64,000 nt of DNA from Terrabacter sp. MAHUQ-38 (GCF_014518425.1 NZ_JACVCU010000003.1:248001-312000); one strand, 5' to 3'. Shown: positions 28,809 to 40,179, counted from the first letter of the stretch. Translations and numbers: made by a program. The notes: generated by a model from the letters alone, not told the origin.

Positions 28809-29397
28809 CGGAGGCTTCCGGGTCGGCGTCCTCGGCGGCGTGGATCGCGGCGCACGACGTCGGCGTCCACCAGTCGTCGAGCATCGCGAGCGCCTCGTCG
28901 CCGAGCGGGTTGACGCCGGGGCCGGCGGCCAGCGAGTGGCCGACGAGGACGTGCAGGCACTTGACGCGACTCGGCATGCCGCCCGCGGAGATGCCGTCGA
29001 TCTCGGGCACGTCGCCGAGCTCGGCACGCTTCGCGAGGTAGTGCTCGTGGGCGCGCGCGTAGGCGGCGGCGAGCTCCTCGTCGCCCGCGAGGCGCTCGGT
29101 CATCTGCTTCATGACGCCGGCCGTCTCGAGCGTGCTGACGGCCCCGGTGAGGCGCGGACAGGTCGCGTAGTACGTCGTGGGGAACGGCGTGCCGTCGGGG
29201 AGCCTCGGCTCGGTGCGCAGCACGTCGGGCTCGCCGCACGGACAGCGGTGCGCCACCTCGGCGACGCCACGGGGACGGCGACCGAGCTGGCGCTCGACGG
29301 CGTCGAGGTCCGCCGTCTCGACCGGAGGCGGGGCGGGACGTGCGGGGTCCTTCACGCGGGGCTCACTCCTCGGGGCTGTCGGCTCAGCCGGCGTCAC
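28801..29397 (-). CDS. DUF501 family protein
   Basis: Protein of 198 aa conserved between ftsB and ppx in actinobacteria. Features: VAHRCPCGEPDVLRTEPRLPDGTPFP (in parts), TTYYATCPRLTGAVSTLE, and SRVKCLHVLVGHSLAAG. The Cys/His spacing suggests a metal site. GTG start overlaps the ftsB-like stop (GTGA). Biochemical role unknown. Confidence 0.9.
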   Translation of the reverse strand: MTPAEPTAPRSEPRVKDPARPAPPPVETADLDAVERQLGRRPRGVAEVAHRCPCGEPDVLRTEPRLPDGTPFPTTYYATCPRLTGAVSTLETAGVMKQMTERLAGDEELAAAYARAHEHYLAKRAELGDVPEIDGISAGGMPSRVKCLHVLVGHSLAAGPGVNPLGDEALAMLDDWWTPTSCAAIHAAEDADPEASDE

Positions 29398-30080
29398 TTG
29401 GTGCGCGCGACACCGGCGGTCGGCCGGTCGGCGATCTGGATCGACTGCCACACCTTGCCGTACCAGGGCGAGGCCGCGTTGGCCATGGGTGCGGCGACGA
29501 CGGGGCGCTCGGACGCCGGGGCACTCGCAGCGTCGGTCGAGGGGTCGATGACGGTGTAGGCGCGGTCGCCCACCCGGACGAACTTCAGGCGCTCGCGGGC
29601 CTGGACCTCGATGTACGCCGGATCCTTCCAGAGCGCCGCCTGGCGCTCGAGCTGCTGCACCGTCTGGCGCTGCTCGTCGACCTTGTCCTGCAGAGCGCTC
29701 GTGTCGCCGCGCTGCTGCACGAGCGATCGCAGCGTCGGCACGATGGTGACGGCGAGCATGACGAGGATGCCGAGCAGGATCGCGCCGCGCACCCAGGCCG
29801 TCGAGGCAGAGGGCGGCGTCGGCTGGGGCGTGCGGGCGCGGGCGGCCAGGGCGGGACGCTCCTTGCCGGCGCCGGGACGGCTCGGGCGCGAGGCGCCGGG
29901 CCGCGCCTGGCCGGGCCGAGTGCCCGACTGGCGACCCGTAGCGGTGCGCGCCGTGCCCGTCCGCGGGGTCGATGCGGGCGTGGGGCGTGGGGTCTGACGT
30001 GGTGCGGCCGGGCGCGCGCCACCGCCCGAGCGGCCCGTCGACGACGGGCGACCCGGGCGGGACGGCGTGCGGTCGGCCAC
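29394..30080 (-). CDS. ftsB: FtsB/DivIC-like septum formation initiator
   Basis: Bitopic division protein of 228 aa. A 95-residue Arg/Pro/Ala-rich, disordered cytoplasmic tail is followed by one membrane helix (WVRGAILLGILVMLAVTIVP), then a coiled coil (LQDKVDEQRQTVQQLERQAAL) and the DivIC strip DPAYIEVQARERLKFVRVGD. GTG start, four bases after eno. The long basic N-tail is typical for actinobacterial versions. It likely joins the FtsQLB complex. Confidence 0.88.
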   Translation of the reverse strand: MADRTPSRPGRPSSTGRSGGGARPAAPRQTPRPTPASTPRTGTARTATGRQSGTRPGQARPGASRPSRPGAGKERPALAARARTPQPTPPSASTAWVRGAILLGILVMLAVTIVPTLRSLVQQRGDTSALQDKVDEQRQTVQQLERQAALWKDPAYIEVQARERLKFVRVGDRAYTVIDPSTDAASAPASERPVVAAPMANAASPWYGKVWQSIQIADRPTAGVARTK

Positions 30081-30084
30081 GAGG

Positions 30085-31764
<1,680 letters not shown>

Positions 31765-33258
31765 ATGGGTCAACCCATGCGTGAGTCGGGGGTAGTTCTT
31801 CTAGACGTCAGTGCGCGTCCCGTGACGCAGCCGCTCAGCGAGAGGGGCCGGGGGCAGCGACTGCTGCAGCTCGGGATCGCCGGGGGCGACCTGGTCATCA
31901 TCGCTGCGGCGACGGCTCTCGCGGCGGTCGGGCGCACGAGCCTCGACGTCTTCGACGTCGCCAACGACGTCAACCAGGTCGCCCAGTCGGTCGGCCTGTG
32001 GATCGTCGCTGCGTGGATGGTCGCGAACCTGTGCCTCGGCACGTACACGAGCAGCCACCTCGGCGTCGGCACGATCGAGTACGCGCGGGTGTGCAGCGCC
32101 GCCGGCCTCACCGCCGGTGCCATCGGCATCCTCAGCTACCTCACGAAGTTCAACCTCTCCCGAGGCTTCTTCGTGCTGATCTTCGCGATCGGGCTGCCAC
32201 TCGTGCTGCTGTGGCGCTGGTGGGCCCGACGCCTCGTGCACCGAGCCCACTCGAGGGGCCACCTGCTGACCCGGGTGCTCATCTCCGGATCGGCGGCGCA
32301 CGTCGACGACGTGGCGGCCGTGCTCGAGCGCGAGTCCTGGCTCGGCTACCGCATCGTCGGCGCCCTCATCCCGAGCTCGCAGCCGACCCCGGCCACACCG
32401 CGCGGTGTCCCGGTCGTCGGCAACACCACGCAGACCGCCGAGTCGGTGCTCGCCGAGAAGGCCGACATGGTCGTCTTCACCGAGGGCGCCTTCCCGTCGG
32501 CCGTGGACTTCCGCCGGATCGCATGGGACCTCGAGGGCCACCACGTGCAGATGGCGGTCGTGCCGAGCCTCAGCGACATCAGCTCGGGACGCATGGCGAT
32601 GCGTCCGGTCGGCGGCCTGCCGCTGGTGCACGTCGAGCAGCCGCAGAGCCTGGGCGCCTCGCGTGGCCTCAAGCGCGCCTTCGACTTCGTCGGCGCCACG
32701 CTCCTGCTGCTGCTCGCCTCACCCGTCATGATCGCCTTCGCCATCGCGACGAAGCTGCAGGACGGCGGCCCGGTGCTCTTCCGCCAGACGCGGGTCGGCC
32801 GCGACGGCGAGCTCTTCGAGTGCCTCAAGTTCCGCAGCATGGTCATCGACGCCGAGGCGCAGCTCTCCGGCATCACGCACCTCAACCAGAACGGCGACGG
32901 CGTCCTCTTCAAGGTGCAGCGCGACCCGCGCGTCACCCGGGTCGGCGCGGTCATGCGCCGCTACTCGATCGACGAGCTGCCGCAGCTCATCAACGTCATC
33001 AACGGCGACATGAGCCTCGTCGGGCCGAGGCCCGCGCTGCCTGCCGAGGTGCGTCGCTACGTCCCCGACGTGCAGCGCCGCCTCCACGTGCGTCCCGGCG
33101 TCACGGGCCTGTGGCAGGTCTCCGGCCGCAGCGACCTCTCGTGGGACGACACCGTGCGCCTCGACCTCTACTACGTCGACAACTGGTCGATCGTGCAGGA
33201 CCTGTCGATCCTGGCCAAGACGATCCACGCGGTCGTCCGCTCGCGCGGCGCCTACTGA
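31765..33258 (+). CDS. Polyprenyl glycosylphosphotransferase (exopolysaccharide-type sugar transferase)
   Basis: Membrane enzyme of about 497 aa that loads a sugar-1-phosphate onto undecaprenyl phosphate, starting exopolysaccharide units. Four to five N-terminal helices (residues about 30-150), a Rossmann-like middle (RVLISGSAAHVDDVAAVLE), then the bacterial transferase domain: helix FVGATLLLLLASPVMIAFAI, QTRVGRDGELFECLKFRSM, and DELPQLINVINGDMSLVGPRP. Start uncertain: ATG at 31765 was chosen, with 31714 also in frame. No other polysaccharide gene is close by. Confidence 0.88.
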   Translation: MGQPMRESGVVLLDVSARPVTQPLSERGRGQRLLQLGIAGGDLVIIAAATALAAVGRTSLDVFDVANDVNQVAQSVGLWIVAAWMVANLCLGTYTSSHLGVGTIEYARVCSAAGLTAGAIGILSYLTKFNLSRGFFVLIFAIGLPLVLLWRWWARRLVHRAHSRGHLLTRVLISGSAAHVDDVAAVLERESWLGYRIVGALIPSSQPTPATPRGVPVVGNTTQTAESVLAEKADMVVFTEGAFPSAVDFRRIAWDLEGHHVQMAVVPSLSDISSGRMAMRPVGGLPLVHVEQPQSLGASRGLKRAFDFVGATLLLLLASPVMIAFAIATKLQDGGPVLFRQTRVGRDGELFECLKFRSMVIDAEAQLSGITHLNQNGDGVLFKVQRDPRVTRVGAVMRRYSIDELPQLINVINGDMSLVGPRPALPAEVRRYVPDVQRRLHVRPGVTGLWQVSGRSDLSWDDTVRLDLYYVDNWSIVQDLSILAKTIHAVVRSRGAY

Positions 33259-33276
33259 GGGGGGACCCCTGCGCCC

Positions 33277-33319
33277 GACGAGGGCCGCGTCACCGCACCC
33301 GGGTGACGCGGCCCTCGTC
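33277..33319. terminator. Perfect 18-bp hairpin after the sugar transferase
   Basis: GACGAGGGCCGCGTCACC (33277-33294) pairs with 33302-33319; seven-base loop. It ends the transferase transcript and may also stop readthrough from the converging mazG gene. Confidence 0.85.
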
Positions 33320-33337
33320 GTCTCCGCAACGGTTCGA

Positions 33338-33416
33338 GCGCGAGATCGGGCGCGAGATCGGGCGTGAGATCGGGCGCGGAATGTCGTGGGACGACAGCAA
33401 CGGCGCGATCTCGCGC
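33338..33416. repeat. Three tandem 12-bp repeats with an inverted copy
   Basis: GCGCGAGATCGG occurs three times in a row (33338-33373; the third copy has one change). An inverted CGATCTCGCGC lies at 33406-33416, with a small TGTCGT/ACGACA hairpin between them. Intergenic, between the terminator and the mazG stop. Confidence 0.75.
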
Positions 33417-33451
33417 GCGACGAGCCCGGGGGCGTATGCCGTCCGGCCGGC

Positions 33452-34435
33452 TCAGGCGTCGTCGCGCGGCGGCGCGGTGGCCTCGCTCGCGGCGGCGAGG
33501 CCGCGCAGGGTGTCGCGGAGGGCAGCCTCGGCGTCCACGCCCTCGGCCCGGGCTCGGCGCACGAGGTCGAGCAGCTGCGCACCGAGGTCTCCCGTGGCGA
33601 CGGCCGCGTCGACGAGGTCGTCGCGGCCGGCCTTGCGCAGCCGGGAGACGTACTTCTCGGCGCGGGCCAGCGCCGGCAGCGAGTGCGGCACGCCCTCGAT
33701 GGGGTGCGTGCGGTGCTGCTTCTCCCCCGCCTTGATCGTCTCCCAGTTCGCTGCGACGGCGTCCGGGGTGTCGGCCTCGACGTCGGCGAAGACATGCGGG
33801 TGTCGGCGCACCAGCTTGTCGACGAGCGAACCCGCGACGTCGTCGATGCCGAAGGGCTGGCTCGGGTGCTCCTCGGCGACCCGCGCCTGGAACGCGATCT
33901 GCAGCAGCAGGTCGCCGAGCTCCTCCTGCATGTGCGCGGGGTCACCGGTCTCGATGGCCTCGATGGCCTCGTGCGCCTCCTCGAGCAGGTACGGCACCAG
34001 GGTCTCGTGCGTCTGCTCGGCGTCCCACGGGCACCCACCGGGCGAGCGGAGCCGGTCCATGACGGCGACCACGTCCAGCAGGCGCGCGCCGGGCACGTCG
34101 AAGGAACCTATGAGCAGCTCGACGTCGGGAGGTTCGGGCAGGCGGGTCACCTCGACGGCGATGGCGTCGCTGAGGCCCGGGTCGCCGTCGGACGAGCCGA
34201 CCCACACGACGTCGCCGGACTCGGACGCGGTGACGAGGTCGCGCGCGAGCTGCGCCGGGTGACCGTCCTCGCGAGGGAGGACCTCGATGCCGGCCTCGAC
34301 GATCGCGGCGACCTGCGGCTCGTCGGGACGGCCCCACACGGCATACGCCTGCTCGAGGCCCGCCCACGCCTCACGGGTGAGCAGACCCGGCGCGACGCGC
34401 GGGGTCGTCACGAGCAGGACGACGCGGGCAGTCAA
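33452..34435 (-). CDS. mazG: Nucleoside triphosphate pyrophosphohydrolase MazG
   Basis: House-cleaning NTP pyrophosphatase, 327 aa. The N-terminal about 115 residues are the variable actinobacterial domain (VVLLVTTPRVAPGLL). The MazG domain follows from about 118 (RLRSPGGCPWDAEQTHETL), with the metal motif EEAHEAIEAIE and EELGDLLLQ. Only one full MazG repeat is seen, as in mycobacteria, against two in E. coli. Part of the conserved mfd-mazG-eno neighbourhood. Confidence 0.92.
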   Translation of the reverse strand: MTARVVLLVTTPRVAPGLLTREAWAGLEQAYAVWGRPDEPQVAAIVEAGIEVLPREDGHPAQLARDLVTASESGDVVWVGSSDGDPGLSDAIAVEVTRLPEPPDVELLIGSFDVPGARLLDVVAVMDRLRSPGGCPWDAEQTHETLVPYLLEEAHEAIEAIETGDPAHMQEELGDLLLQIAFQARVAEEHPSQPFGIDDVAGSLVDKLVRRHPHVFADVEADTPDAVAANWETIKAGEKQHRTHPIEGVPHSLPALARAEKYVSRLRKAGRDDLVDAAVATGDLGAQLLDLVRRARAEGVDAEAALRDTLRGLAAASEATAPPRDDA

Positions 34436-34453
34436 GTCGAAGGCGCCCGAGGA

Positions 34454-35005
34454 CTACTGGGCCGTGGCCGGCGCGGCGTTCGCACCCGGCTTGACCCAGT
34501 TGGGCGTCTGCTGGCCGATCGTGAAGTAGACCGGGCCCTCCTCGGACTTCACGACCGCGCCGTACTTCGGGTTGATCGAGATGTCGGCCTTCTTGAGGTC
34601 GTCGCGGTAGGCGGCGACGTCGGCCGGCGTCATGCGCTGCGACTGGATGAGGGCGACCGCCTCGACGAACTCCTTCGTCGTGTCGGTGGCGTCGGGGATC
34701 GAGGCGATGACGGAGGCGTAGGTCTCGTCGGGCTTCCAGCTGCCGGTCTTGGCGACGGCCTCCTTGAGCAGCGGGGCCGCGACGAGGGCCGTGACGACGA
34801 TGTTCTCGGCGAAGTCGAGCTTGGCGGCCTTGAGCTGGTCGAACGTCTGACGCACGTCGGACTCGTGGATGACGTGCCCGTTGACGATCGCGGCGGCCTG
34901 CTGGCGCGTCTCGAAACCACACCCGCCCAGGAGCGACACGGCACCGAGCGCGGCGATGCCGACGACGGCGACGCGCCTCGTGGGCTGAGCTGACCAAGCC
35001 TTCAC
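34454..35005 (-). CDS. Lipoprotein with SurA N-terminal-like domain
   Basis: Exported lipoprotein of 183 aa. Signal helix VAVVGIAALGAVSLLGGC with the lipidated Cys near residue 29. The mature part starts QQAAAIVNGHVIHESDVRQTFDQL, which resembles the SurA/foldase N-terminal helix pair, but no peptidyl-prolyl isomerase domain follows. It could act as an envelope chaperone; unproven. Lies between mfd and mazG on the same strand. Confidence 0.82.
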   Translation of the reverse strand: MKAWSAQPTRRVAVVGIAALGAVSLLGGCGFETRQQAAAIVNGHVIHESDVRQTFDQLKAAKLDFAENIVVTALVAAPLLKEAVAKTGSWKPDETYASVIASIPDATDTTKEFVEAVALIQSQRMTPADVAAYRDDLKKADISINPKYGAVVKSEEGPVYFTIGQQTPNWVKPGANAAPATAQ

Positions 35006-35038
35006 TGATTTCCTCCTCTGGCGGATGCGTCTGACATC

Positions 35039-38000
35039 CTACGGGGCGCCCACTGCGGATCTTGCCGCGGTCGACGAGGCGTCTGCTGCCGAGGCGATGT
35101 CGTCGAGCAGCACGGCCGAGATGAGCTGCCGCGCCCACGTCAGGACCTCGACGTCACGCAACGGCTTGCCACCCACGCGGGCCGTCATGGGCACGGGCAC
35201 GAGGATCGTGCCCAGGGCCTCCTTGACGATGGTGCCCGGGTAGAGGCGCATGAGCCGCAGCTGCTGGCTCTCGCGCAGGTCCTTGACGGGGCCGAAGCGC
35301 ACGACCCGGCCCTGGACGCCGATGTCGCCGATGCGAGCCTCGCGAGCGACGACGCGCAGTCGGGCGACCTCGAGGAGGTTCTCGACCGGCCGGGGCGGCG
35401 CGCCGTAGCGGTCGCGCAGCTCGGCCTCGATCTCGTCGACGGCCGCGAACGTCTCGACCGTCGCGAGCTTCTTGTACGCCTCGAGGCGCAGCCGCTCCCC
35501 CGGCACGTAGTCGTGGGGCAGGTGCGCGTCGACGGGCAGCTCGATCTTGATCTCGGCCGGCACGTCGGCGGCGTCGCCGCGGAAGTCCGCGACGGCCTCA
35601 CCGATGAGCCTGACGTAGAGGTCGAAGCCGACCCCCTGGATGTGCCCGGACTGCTCGCCGCCGAGGAGGTTGCCGGCGCCGCGGATCTCGAGGTCCTTCA
35701 TGGCGACGGCCATGCCCGAGCCGAGGTCGGTGTTGCTCGCGATGGTGCGCAGGCGGTCGTGGGCCGTCTCGGTCATCGGCTTCTCGGGCGGGTAGAGGAA
35801 GTACGCGTAGGCCCGCTCGCGCCCGCGGCCGACGCGGCCGCGCAGCTGGTGCAGCTGCGAGAGCCCGAGGACGTCGGAACGCTCGACGATGAGGGTGTTG
35901 GCGTTGGAGATGTCGAGGCCGGTCTCGACGATCGTCGTGCAGACGAGGACGTCGAACCTCTTCTCCCAGAAGTCCTCGACGACCTGCTCGAGCTTGTGCT
36001 CGCCCATCTGGCCGTGGGCGGTCGCGATGCGCGCCTCGGGAACGAGCTCACGCAGGCGCGACGCAGCCTTCTCGATGCTGCTCACCTTGTTGTGCACGAA
36101 GAAGACCTGACCCTCGCGGAGCAGCTCACGCCGGACCGCCGCGGTGATCTGCTTCTCGTCGTAGGCGCCGACGAAGGTGAGGACCGGGTGGCGCTCCTCG
36201 GGCGGCGTTGCGAGAGTGGACATCTCGCGGATGCCGGTGACCGCCATCTCGAGCGTGCGCGGGATCGGCGTGGCCGACATCGACAGCACGTCGACGGCCG
36301 TGCGCATCGTCTTGAGCAGCTCCTTGTGCTCGACACCGAAGCGCTGCTCCTCGTCGATGATGACGAGACCGAGGTCCTTGAACTTCGCGTCCTTGGCGAG
36401 CAGCCGGTGCGTGCCGATGACGAGGTCGATGGTGCCGTCGGCCATGCCGTCCATGACCTCCTTGGCCTCCTTGTCACTCTGGAAGCGCGACAGCGAGGCG
36501 ACCTTGACGGGGAACTGGGCGTAGCGTTCGGCGAACGTCTGCTGGTGCTGGCTCACGAGCAGGGTCGTGGGCACGAGCACCGCCACCTGCTTGCCGTCCT
36601 GGATCGCCTTGAAGGCGGCGCGTACCGCGATCTCGGTCTTGCCGTAGCCGACGTCACCGCAGATGAGGCGGTCCATCGGGACCTGCTTCTCCATGTCGGC
36701 CTTGACCTCGTCGATGCTGACGAGCTGGTCGGGCGTCTCGACGTAGGCGAAGGCCTCCTCGAGCTCGCGCTGCCAGGGGCTGTCGGGCGCGAAGGCATGG
36801 CCCTTGGTGGCCTGCCGGGCGCTGTAGAGGCGGATGAGGTCGGCCGCGATCTGCTTCACGTAGCGCTTGGCCCGCGACTTCGTCTTGCTCCAGTCGGAGC
36901 CGCCCATCTTGTTGAGGGTGGGCTCCTCTCCGCCGACGTACTTGGTCACCTGGTCGAGCTGGTCGGTGGGGACGAAGAGGCGGTCGCCGGGCTGGCCGCG
37001 CTTGCTCGGGGCGTACTCGATGACGAGGTACTCGCGGGTCGCCCCGGCGACGGTGCGCTGCATCATCTCGACGAAGCGGCCGACGCCGTGCTGCTCGTGG
37101 ACGACGTGGTCGCCCGGGCGCAGCTGGAGGGGGTCGACCTGGTTGCGGCGACGCGACGGCATACGCCGCATGTCCTTCGTCGACGTGCCACCACCGGGCT
37201 GGCCCGTCAGGTCGGTCTCGGTCAGCACCTCGATGCGGCCGCCCTCGTGGACGAAGCCGCGGCCGAGCGAGGCCGTGGTGACGTGCACCGCGCCCGGCAC
37301 GAGCGAGTCGTCGCGGGACGTGTCGAGCGGCTGCACGGCGACCTCGCGGTCACGCAGCACCTCGGCGACGCGCTTGGCGAGGCCCGGGCCCTCGGTGACG
37401 ACGGCGACGGCCCACCCGTCGCGGACCCGCTCGCGCAGGTGCTCGACGGCGCGGTCGGTGTCGCCGCGGAAGGCGTCGGGGTCGACGGACCGCACGGCGA
37501 TGCGCTCTTCGACGTGGTCGTCCTCGATCGCGAGGTCGGCGTCGGCGACGAACGGGGTCAGCGTCCACCAGGCCCGGCCGGTGGCCTCGGCGTGCGCACG
37601 CACCTCGGCGATCGACCAGTACGAGGCGCTGCCGAGCAGTGACTGCAGGTCGACGGGGACGTGGTTGCCGGCCGCCGCGTTGGCCCAGCTCGCCTCGAGG
37701 AACTCCTCGCTCGTGGCGACGAGGTCGTGCGCGCGACGACGGACCCGCTCGGGGTCGGCGACGAGGACGATGGAGCGCTGCGGCAGGACGTCGAGGACCG
37801 ACTCCATGCCGTCGACGAGAGCGGGGGCGAGCGACTCCATGCCCTCGACAGCGATGCCCTCGGCGACCTTGGAGAGCATCTCCGAGACGCCAGGCAGCTT
37901 GTCGGCGAGCGCCCGGGCCCGCGCGCGCACCTGCTCGGTGAGCAGAAGCTCGCGGCACGGCGGGGCCCACAGCCCGTGCTCGGCGACCTCGAGGGAGCGC

Positions 38001-38677
38001 TGGTCGGCCACCTTGAACCAGCGCACCTCCTCGACGGTGTCGCCCCAGAACTCGATCCGGACCGGGTGCTCCTCGGTCGGCGGGAAGACGTCGAGGATGC
38101 CGCCGCGGACGGCGAACTCACCACGCCGCTCGACGAGGTCGGTGCGCGTGTAGGCGGCGGCTGCGAGTGCGTCGACGACCTCCTCGAGGGGCCGGTCGTC
38201 GCCGGGGCGCAGCGCCACGGGCACGAGCTCGCCGAGGCCCTTCGTCAGCGGCTGGAGGATGGCCCGGACGGGCGCCACGACGACCGACAGCGGGCCGTAT
38301 GCCGGGTCGTCGGGGTCCGGGTGCGCCACGCGTCGCAGCACGGCGAGGCGACGACCGACGGTGTCGCTGCGCGGGGAGAGCCGCTCGTGCGGCAGCGTCT
38401 CCCAGGACGGGAAGACGGCGACGCGCTCGGAGGGCAGGAAGAGACCGAGCGCCGATGCGAGGTCATCTGCCTCCCGCGTCGTCGCCGTGACGACGACGAG
38501 CGGAGCGGCGGCGGCGGCAGCTGGCGAACCGTCGGCCTGCTGGGCGAGCGCGGCGACCAGGAAGGGCCGGGAGCCGTCACTCGCGGAGACGTCGACGAGG
38601 CGTGAGCGGCCGACCTGGTCGAGGACGTGGCGGACATCGGGAAGCGCCCTGAAGGCGGACAGCAGTGGGTGCGGCAT
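35039..38677 (-). CDS. mfd: Transcription-repair coupling factor
   Basis: Removes stalled RNA polymerase and recruits UvrA; 1212 aa, full length. UvrB-like N-terminal region (about 1-350), CarD-like polymerase-interacting domain with LRPGDHVVHEQHGVGRFVEM near 500, then the RecG-like motor: Walker A GDVGYGKTEIAVRAAFKA, DEEQ box VIIDEEQRFGVEHKEL, SATPIPRTLEMA, QLRGRVGRGRERAYAYF. A C-terminal TRCF domain closes the protein. Confidence 0.97.
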   Translation of the reverse strand: MPHPLLSAFRALPDVRHVLDQVGRSRLVDVSASDGSRPFLVAALAQQADGSPAAAAAAPLVVVTATTREADDLASALGLFLPSERVAVFPSWETLPHERLSPRSDTVGRRLAVLRRVAHPDPDDPAYGPLSVVVAPVRAILQPLTKGLGELVPVALRPGDDRPLEEVVDALAAAAYTRTDLVERRGEFAVRGGILDVFPPTEEHPVRIEFWGDTVEEVRWFKVADQRSLEVAEHGLWAPPCRELLLTEQVRARARALADKLPGVSEMLSKVAEGIAVEGMESLAPALVDGMESVLDVLPQRSIVLVADPERVRRRAHDLVATSEEFLEASWANAAAGNHVPVDLQSLLGSASYWSIAEVRAHAEATGRAWWTLTPFVADADLAIEDDHVEERIAVRSVDPDAFRGDTDRAVEHLRERVRDGWAVAVVTEGPGLAKRVAEVLRDREVAVQPLDTSRDDSLVPGAVHVTTASLGRGFVHEGGRIEVLTETDLTGQPGGGTSTKDMRRMPSRRRNQVDPLQLRPGDHVVHEQHGVGRFVEMMQRTVAGATREYLVIEYAPSKRGQPGDRLFVPTDQLDQVTKYVGGEEPTLNKMGGSDWSKTKSRAKRYVKQIAADLIRLYSARQATKGHAFAPDSPWQRELEEAFAYVETPDQLVSIDEVKADMEKQVPMDRLICGDVGYGKTEIAVRAAFKAIQDGKQVAVLVPTTLLVSQHQQTFAERYAQFPVKVASLSRFQSDKEAKEVMDGMADGTIDLVIGTHRLLAKDAKFKDLGLVIIDEEQRFGVEHKELLKTMRTAVDVLSMSATPIPRTLEMAVTGIREMSTLATPPEERHPVLTFVGAYDEKQITAAVRRELLREGQVFFVHNKVSSIEKAASRLRELVPEARIATAHGQMGEHKLEQVVEDFWEKRFDVLVCTTIVETGLDISNANTLIVERSDVLGLSQLHQLRGRVGRGRERAYAYFLYPPEKPMTETAHDRLRTIASNTDLGSGMAVAMKDLEIRGAGNLLGGEQSGHIQGVGFDLYVRLIGEAVADFRGDAADVPAEIKIELPVDAHLPHDYVPGERLRLEAYKKLATVETFAAVDEIEAELRDRYGAPPRPVENLLEVARLRVVAREARIGDIGVQGRVVRFGPVKDLRESQQLRLMRLYPGTIVKEALGTILVPVPMTARVGGKPLRDVEVLTWARQLISAVLLDDIASAADASSTAARSAVGAP

Positions 38678-38756
38678 CAGTGCTCCAGTCTAGGTCGGTG
38701 CGGCGACAGCCTCCGACTCGGATGGGCGACGGACGCGGCGCTGGGCCGCGATGAGC

Positions 38757-39350
38757 TCAGCGCGGCGCGTGGAAGCGCTGCTGGGCGTCGAGCAGGCCGA
38801 CCTCGATGAGCGACTCGACGGCGTCGGAGCCCTCGTCGAGCAGGAAGGGCAGCACCTCGGTGCGCTCGGCCTTCGAGAAGTCCTTGAGCACGAAGTCGGC
38901 GGGATCCTGGCGGCCCGGCGGCCGCCCGATGCCGAGACGCACGCGCAGGTAGTCGCGGGTGCCGAGCGACCGGGAGACCGAGCGCAGGCCGTTGTGGCCG
39001 CCCTCGCCACCACCCTGCTTGAGGCGTACGAGGCCCGCGTCGATGTCCAGCTCGTCATGGAGCACGACGACCCGGTCCACCGGCACGTCGTAGTACTTCG
39101 CGAGGCCCGCGACGGCGGAGCCGGACTCGTTCATGAAGAGCGACGGCACGGCGAGAACGACCTTCGGGCCGCCCACCCGCAGCCGTGTCTCCGCCACTCG
39201 GGCCCGGGCGGCCTTGTGCGCCTTGAACGTGGCGCGCCCGCCCACGGCCCGACCGGCGAGCTCGTCGACGGTCATCGCCCCGACGTTGTGCCGGTTGCCG
39301 GCATACCCGGGCCCGGGGTTGCCGAGCCCGACGACGAGCCAGGTGTCCAT
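38757..39350 (-). CDS. pth: Peptidyl-tRNA hydrolase
   Basis: Recycles peptidyl-tRNA; 197 aa. Catalytic His in [12 protein letters not shown], with [18 protein letters not shown] and [13 protein letters not shown] as family strips. The start [18 protein letters not shown] is standard. Downstream of rplY on the same strand, the usual partner in actinobacteria. Confidence 0.97.
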   Translation of the reverse strand: MDTWLVVGLGNPGPGYAGNRHNVGAMTVDELAGRAVGGRATFKAHKAARARVAETRLRVGGPKVVLAVPSLFMNESGSAVAGLAKYYDVPVDRVVVLHDELDIDAGLVRLKQGGGEGGHNGLRSVSRSLGTRDYLRVRLGIGRPPGRQDPADFVLKDFSKAERTEVLPFLLDEGSDAVESLIEVGLLDAQQRFHAPR

Positions 39351-39483
39351 GCGGTCCTCGATCAGGGGTCAGTGCCGGAGCGGTGTCAGGCGGTGGTGCG
39401 CGCACGGGCCCCGCTGAGCCGAAGCTCCGACGGGACCCGTGGACGCGATGTGTGGCGCAGCGCGCCACGGATGAGGCGCAGGC

Positions 39484-40179
39484 TCAGGCCTCGGCGCCCT
39501 CGGCCTTGGCCTCGGCGCCTTCGGCGCTCTCGCCCTCCGCACCCTCGGCGGCCTCGCCCTCGGCGGCCTCCTCGTGCTCCTCGCGCTCGATGCCGGCCTC
39601 GGCCTCGGCCTCGGCGAGCTCGGCCTCGAGGGCCTCCTCGGAGATGGCCTGCGTGACGTTGACGACGAGCGCCTCGGCGTCGGTGACGAGGGTCGAGCCC
39701 TCGGGCAGCTCGACGGCACCGGCGAGGATCTGCGTGCCGGGCTCGAGGCCCTCGACCGAGACGACGACGTTCTCGGGGATGTTCGTGGCGAGCGCCTCGA
39801 TCTGGAGCGTGTTGTGGTCGAGCGTGACGACGGTCTCGGGAGCGGCCTCGCCCTCGAGGTGGACCGAGACGTCGACGGTGACCTTCTCGCCCTTGCGGAC
39901 GACGACGAGGTCGACGTGGTCGATGACCGGCTTGATCGGGTCGCGCTGCACGTCCTTGGCCAGGGCGAGCTGCTCGTTGCCCTCGACGACGATGGTGAGC
40001 AGCGCGTTGGCCTGCTTCAGCGCCATCATCGTGTCGTGGCCCGGGAGCGAGATGTGCACGGGGTCGGTGCCGTGGCCGTACATGACGGCGGGGATGTTGC
40101 CGGCGCGGCGGATCTTGCGGGCGGCGCCCTTGCCGAAGTCGGTGCGCTTCTCGGCGACGAGCTTGGTGTTGTCGGACAC
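39484..40179 (-). CDS. rplY: 50S ribosomal protein L25 (Ctc type)
   Basis: Binds 5S rRNA; 231 aa of the long Ctc/TL5 form. L25 domain starts at TKLVAEKRTDFGKGAARKIRR and includes NIPAVMYG; the TL5 C-terminal beta domain follows. The last about 45 residues are a very acidic Glu/Ala tail (EEHEEAAEGEAAEGAEGESA). GTG start fixed by AGGAGA; the same frame is open far upstream but that part lacks family similarity. Preceded by a long structured leader. Confidence 0.95.
   Translation of the reverse strand: MSDNTKLVAEKRTDFGKGAARKIRRAGNIPAVMYGHGTDPVHISLPGHDTMMALKQANALLTIVVEGNEQLALAKDVQRDPIKPVIDHVDLVVVRKGEKVTVDVSVHLEGEAAPETVVTLDHNTLQIEALATNIPENVVVSVEGLEPGTQILAGAVELPEGSTLVTDAEALVVNVTQAISEEALEAELAEAEAEAGIEREEHEEAAEGEAAEGAEGESAEGAEAKAEGAEA

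Noticed and set aside
33338-33416. Replication origin iterons
   Set aside because: No dnaA, rep or DnaA-box sequences are nearby and the surrounding genes are chromosomal housekeeping genes.
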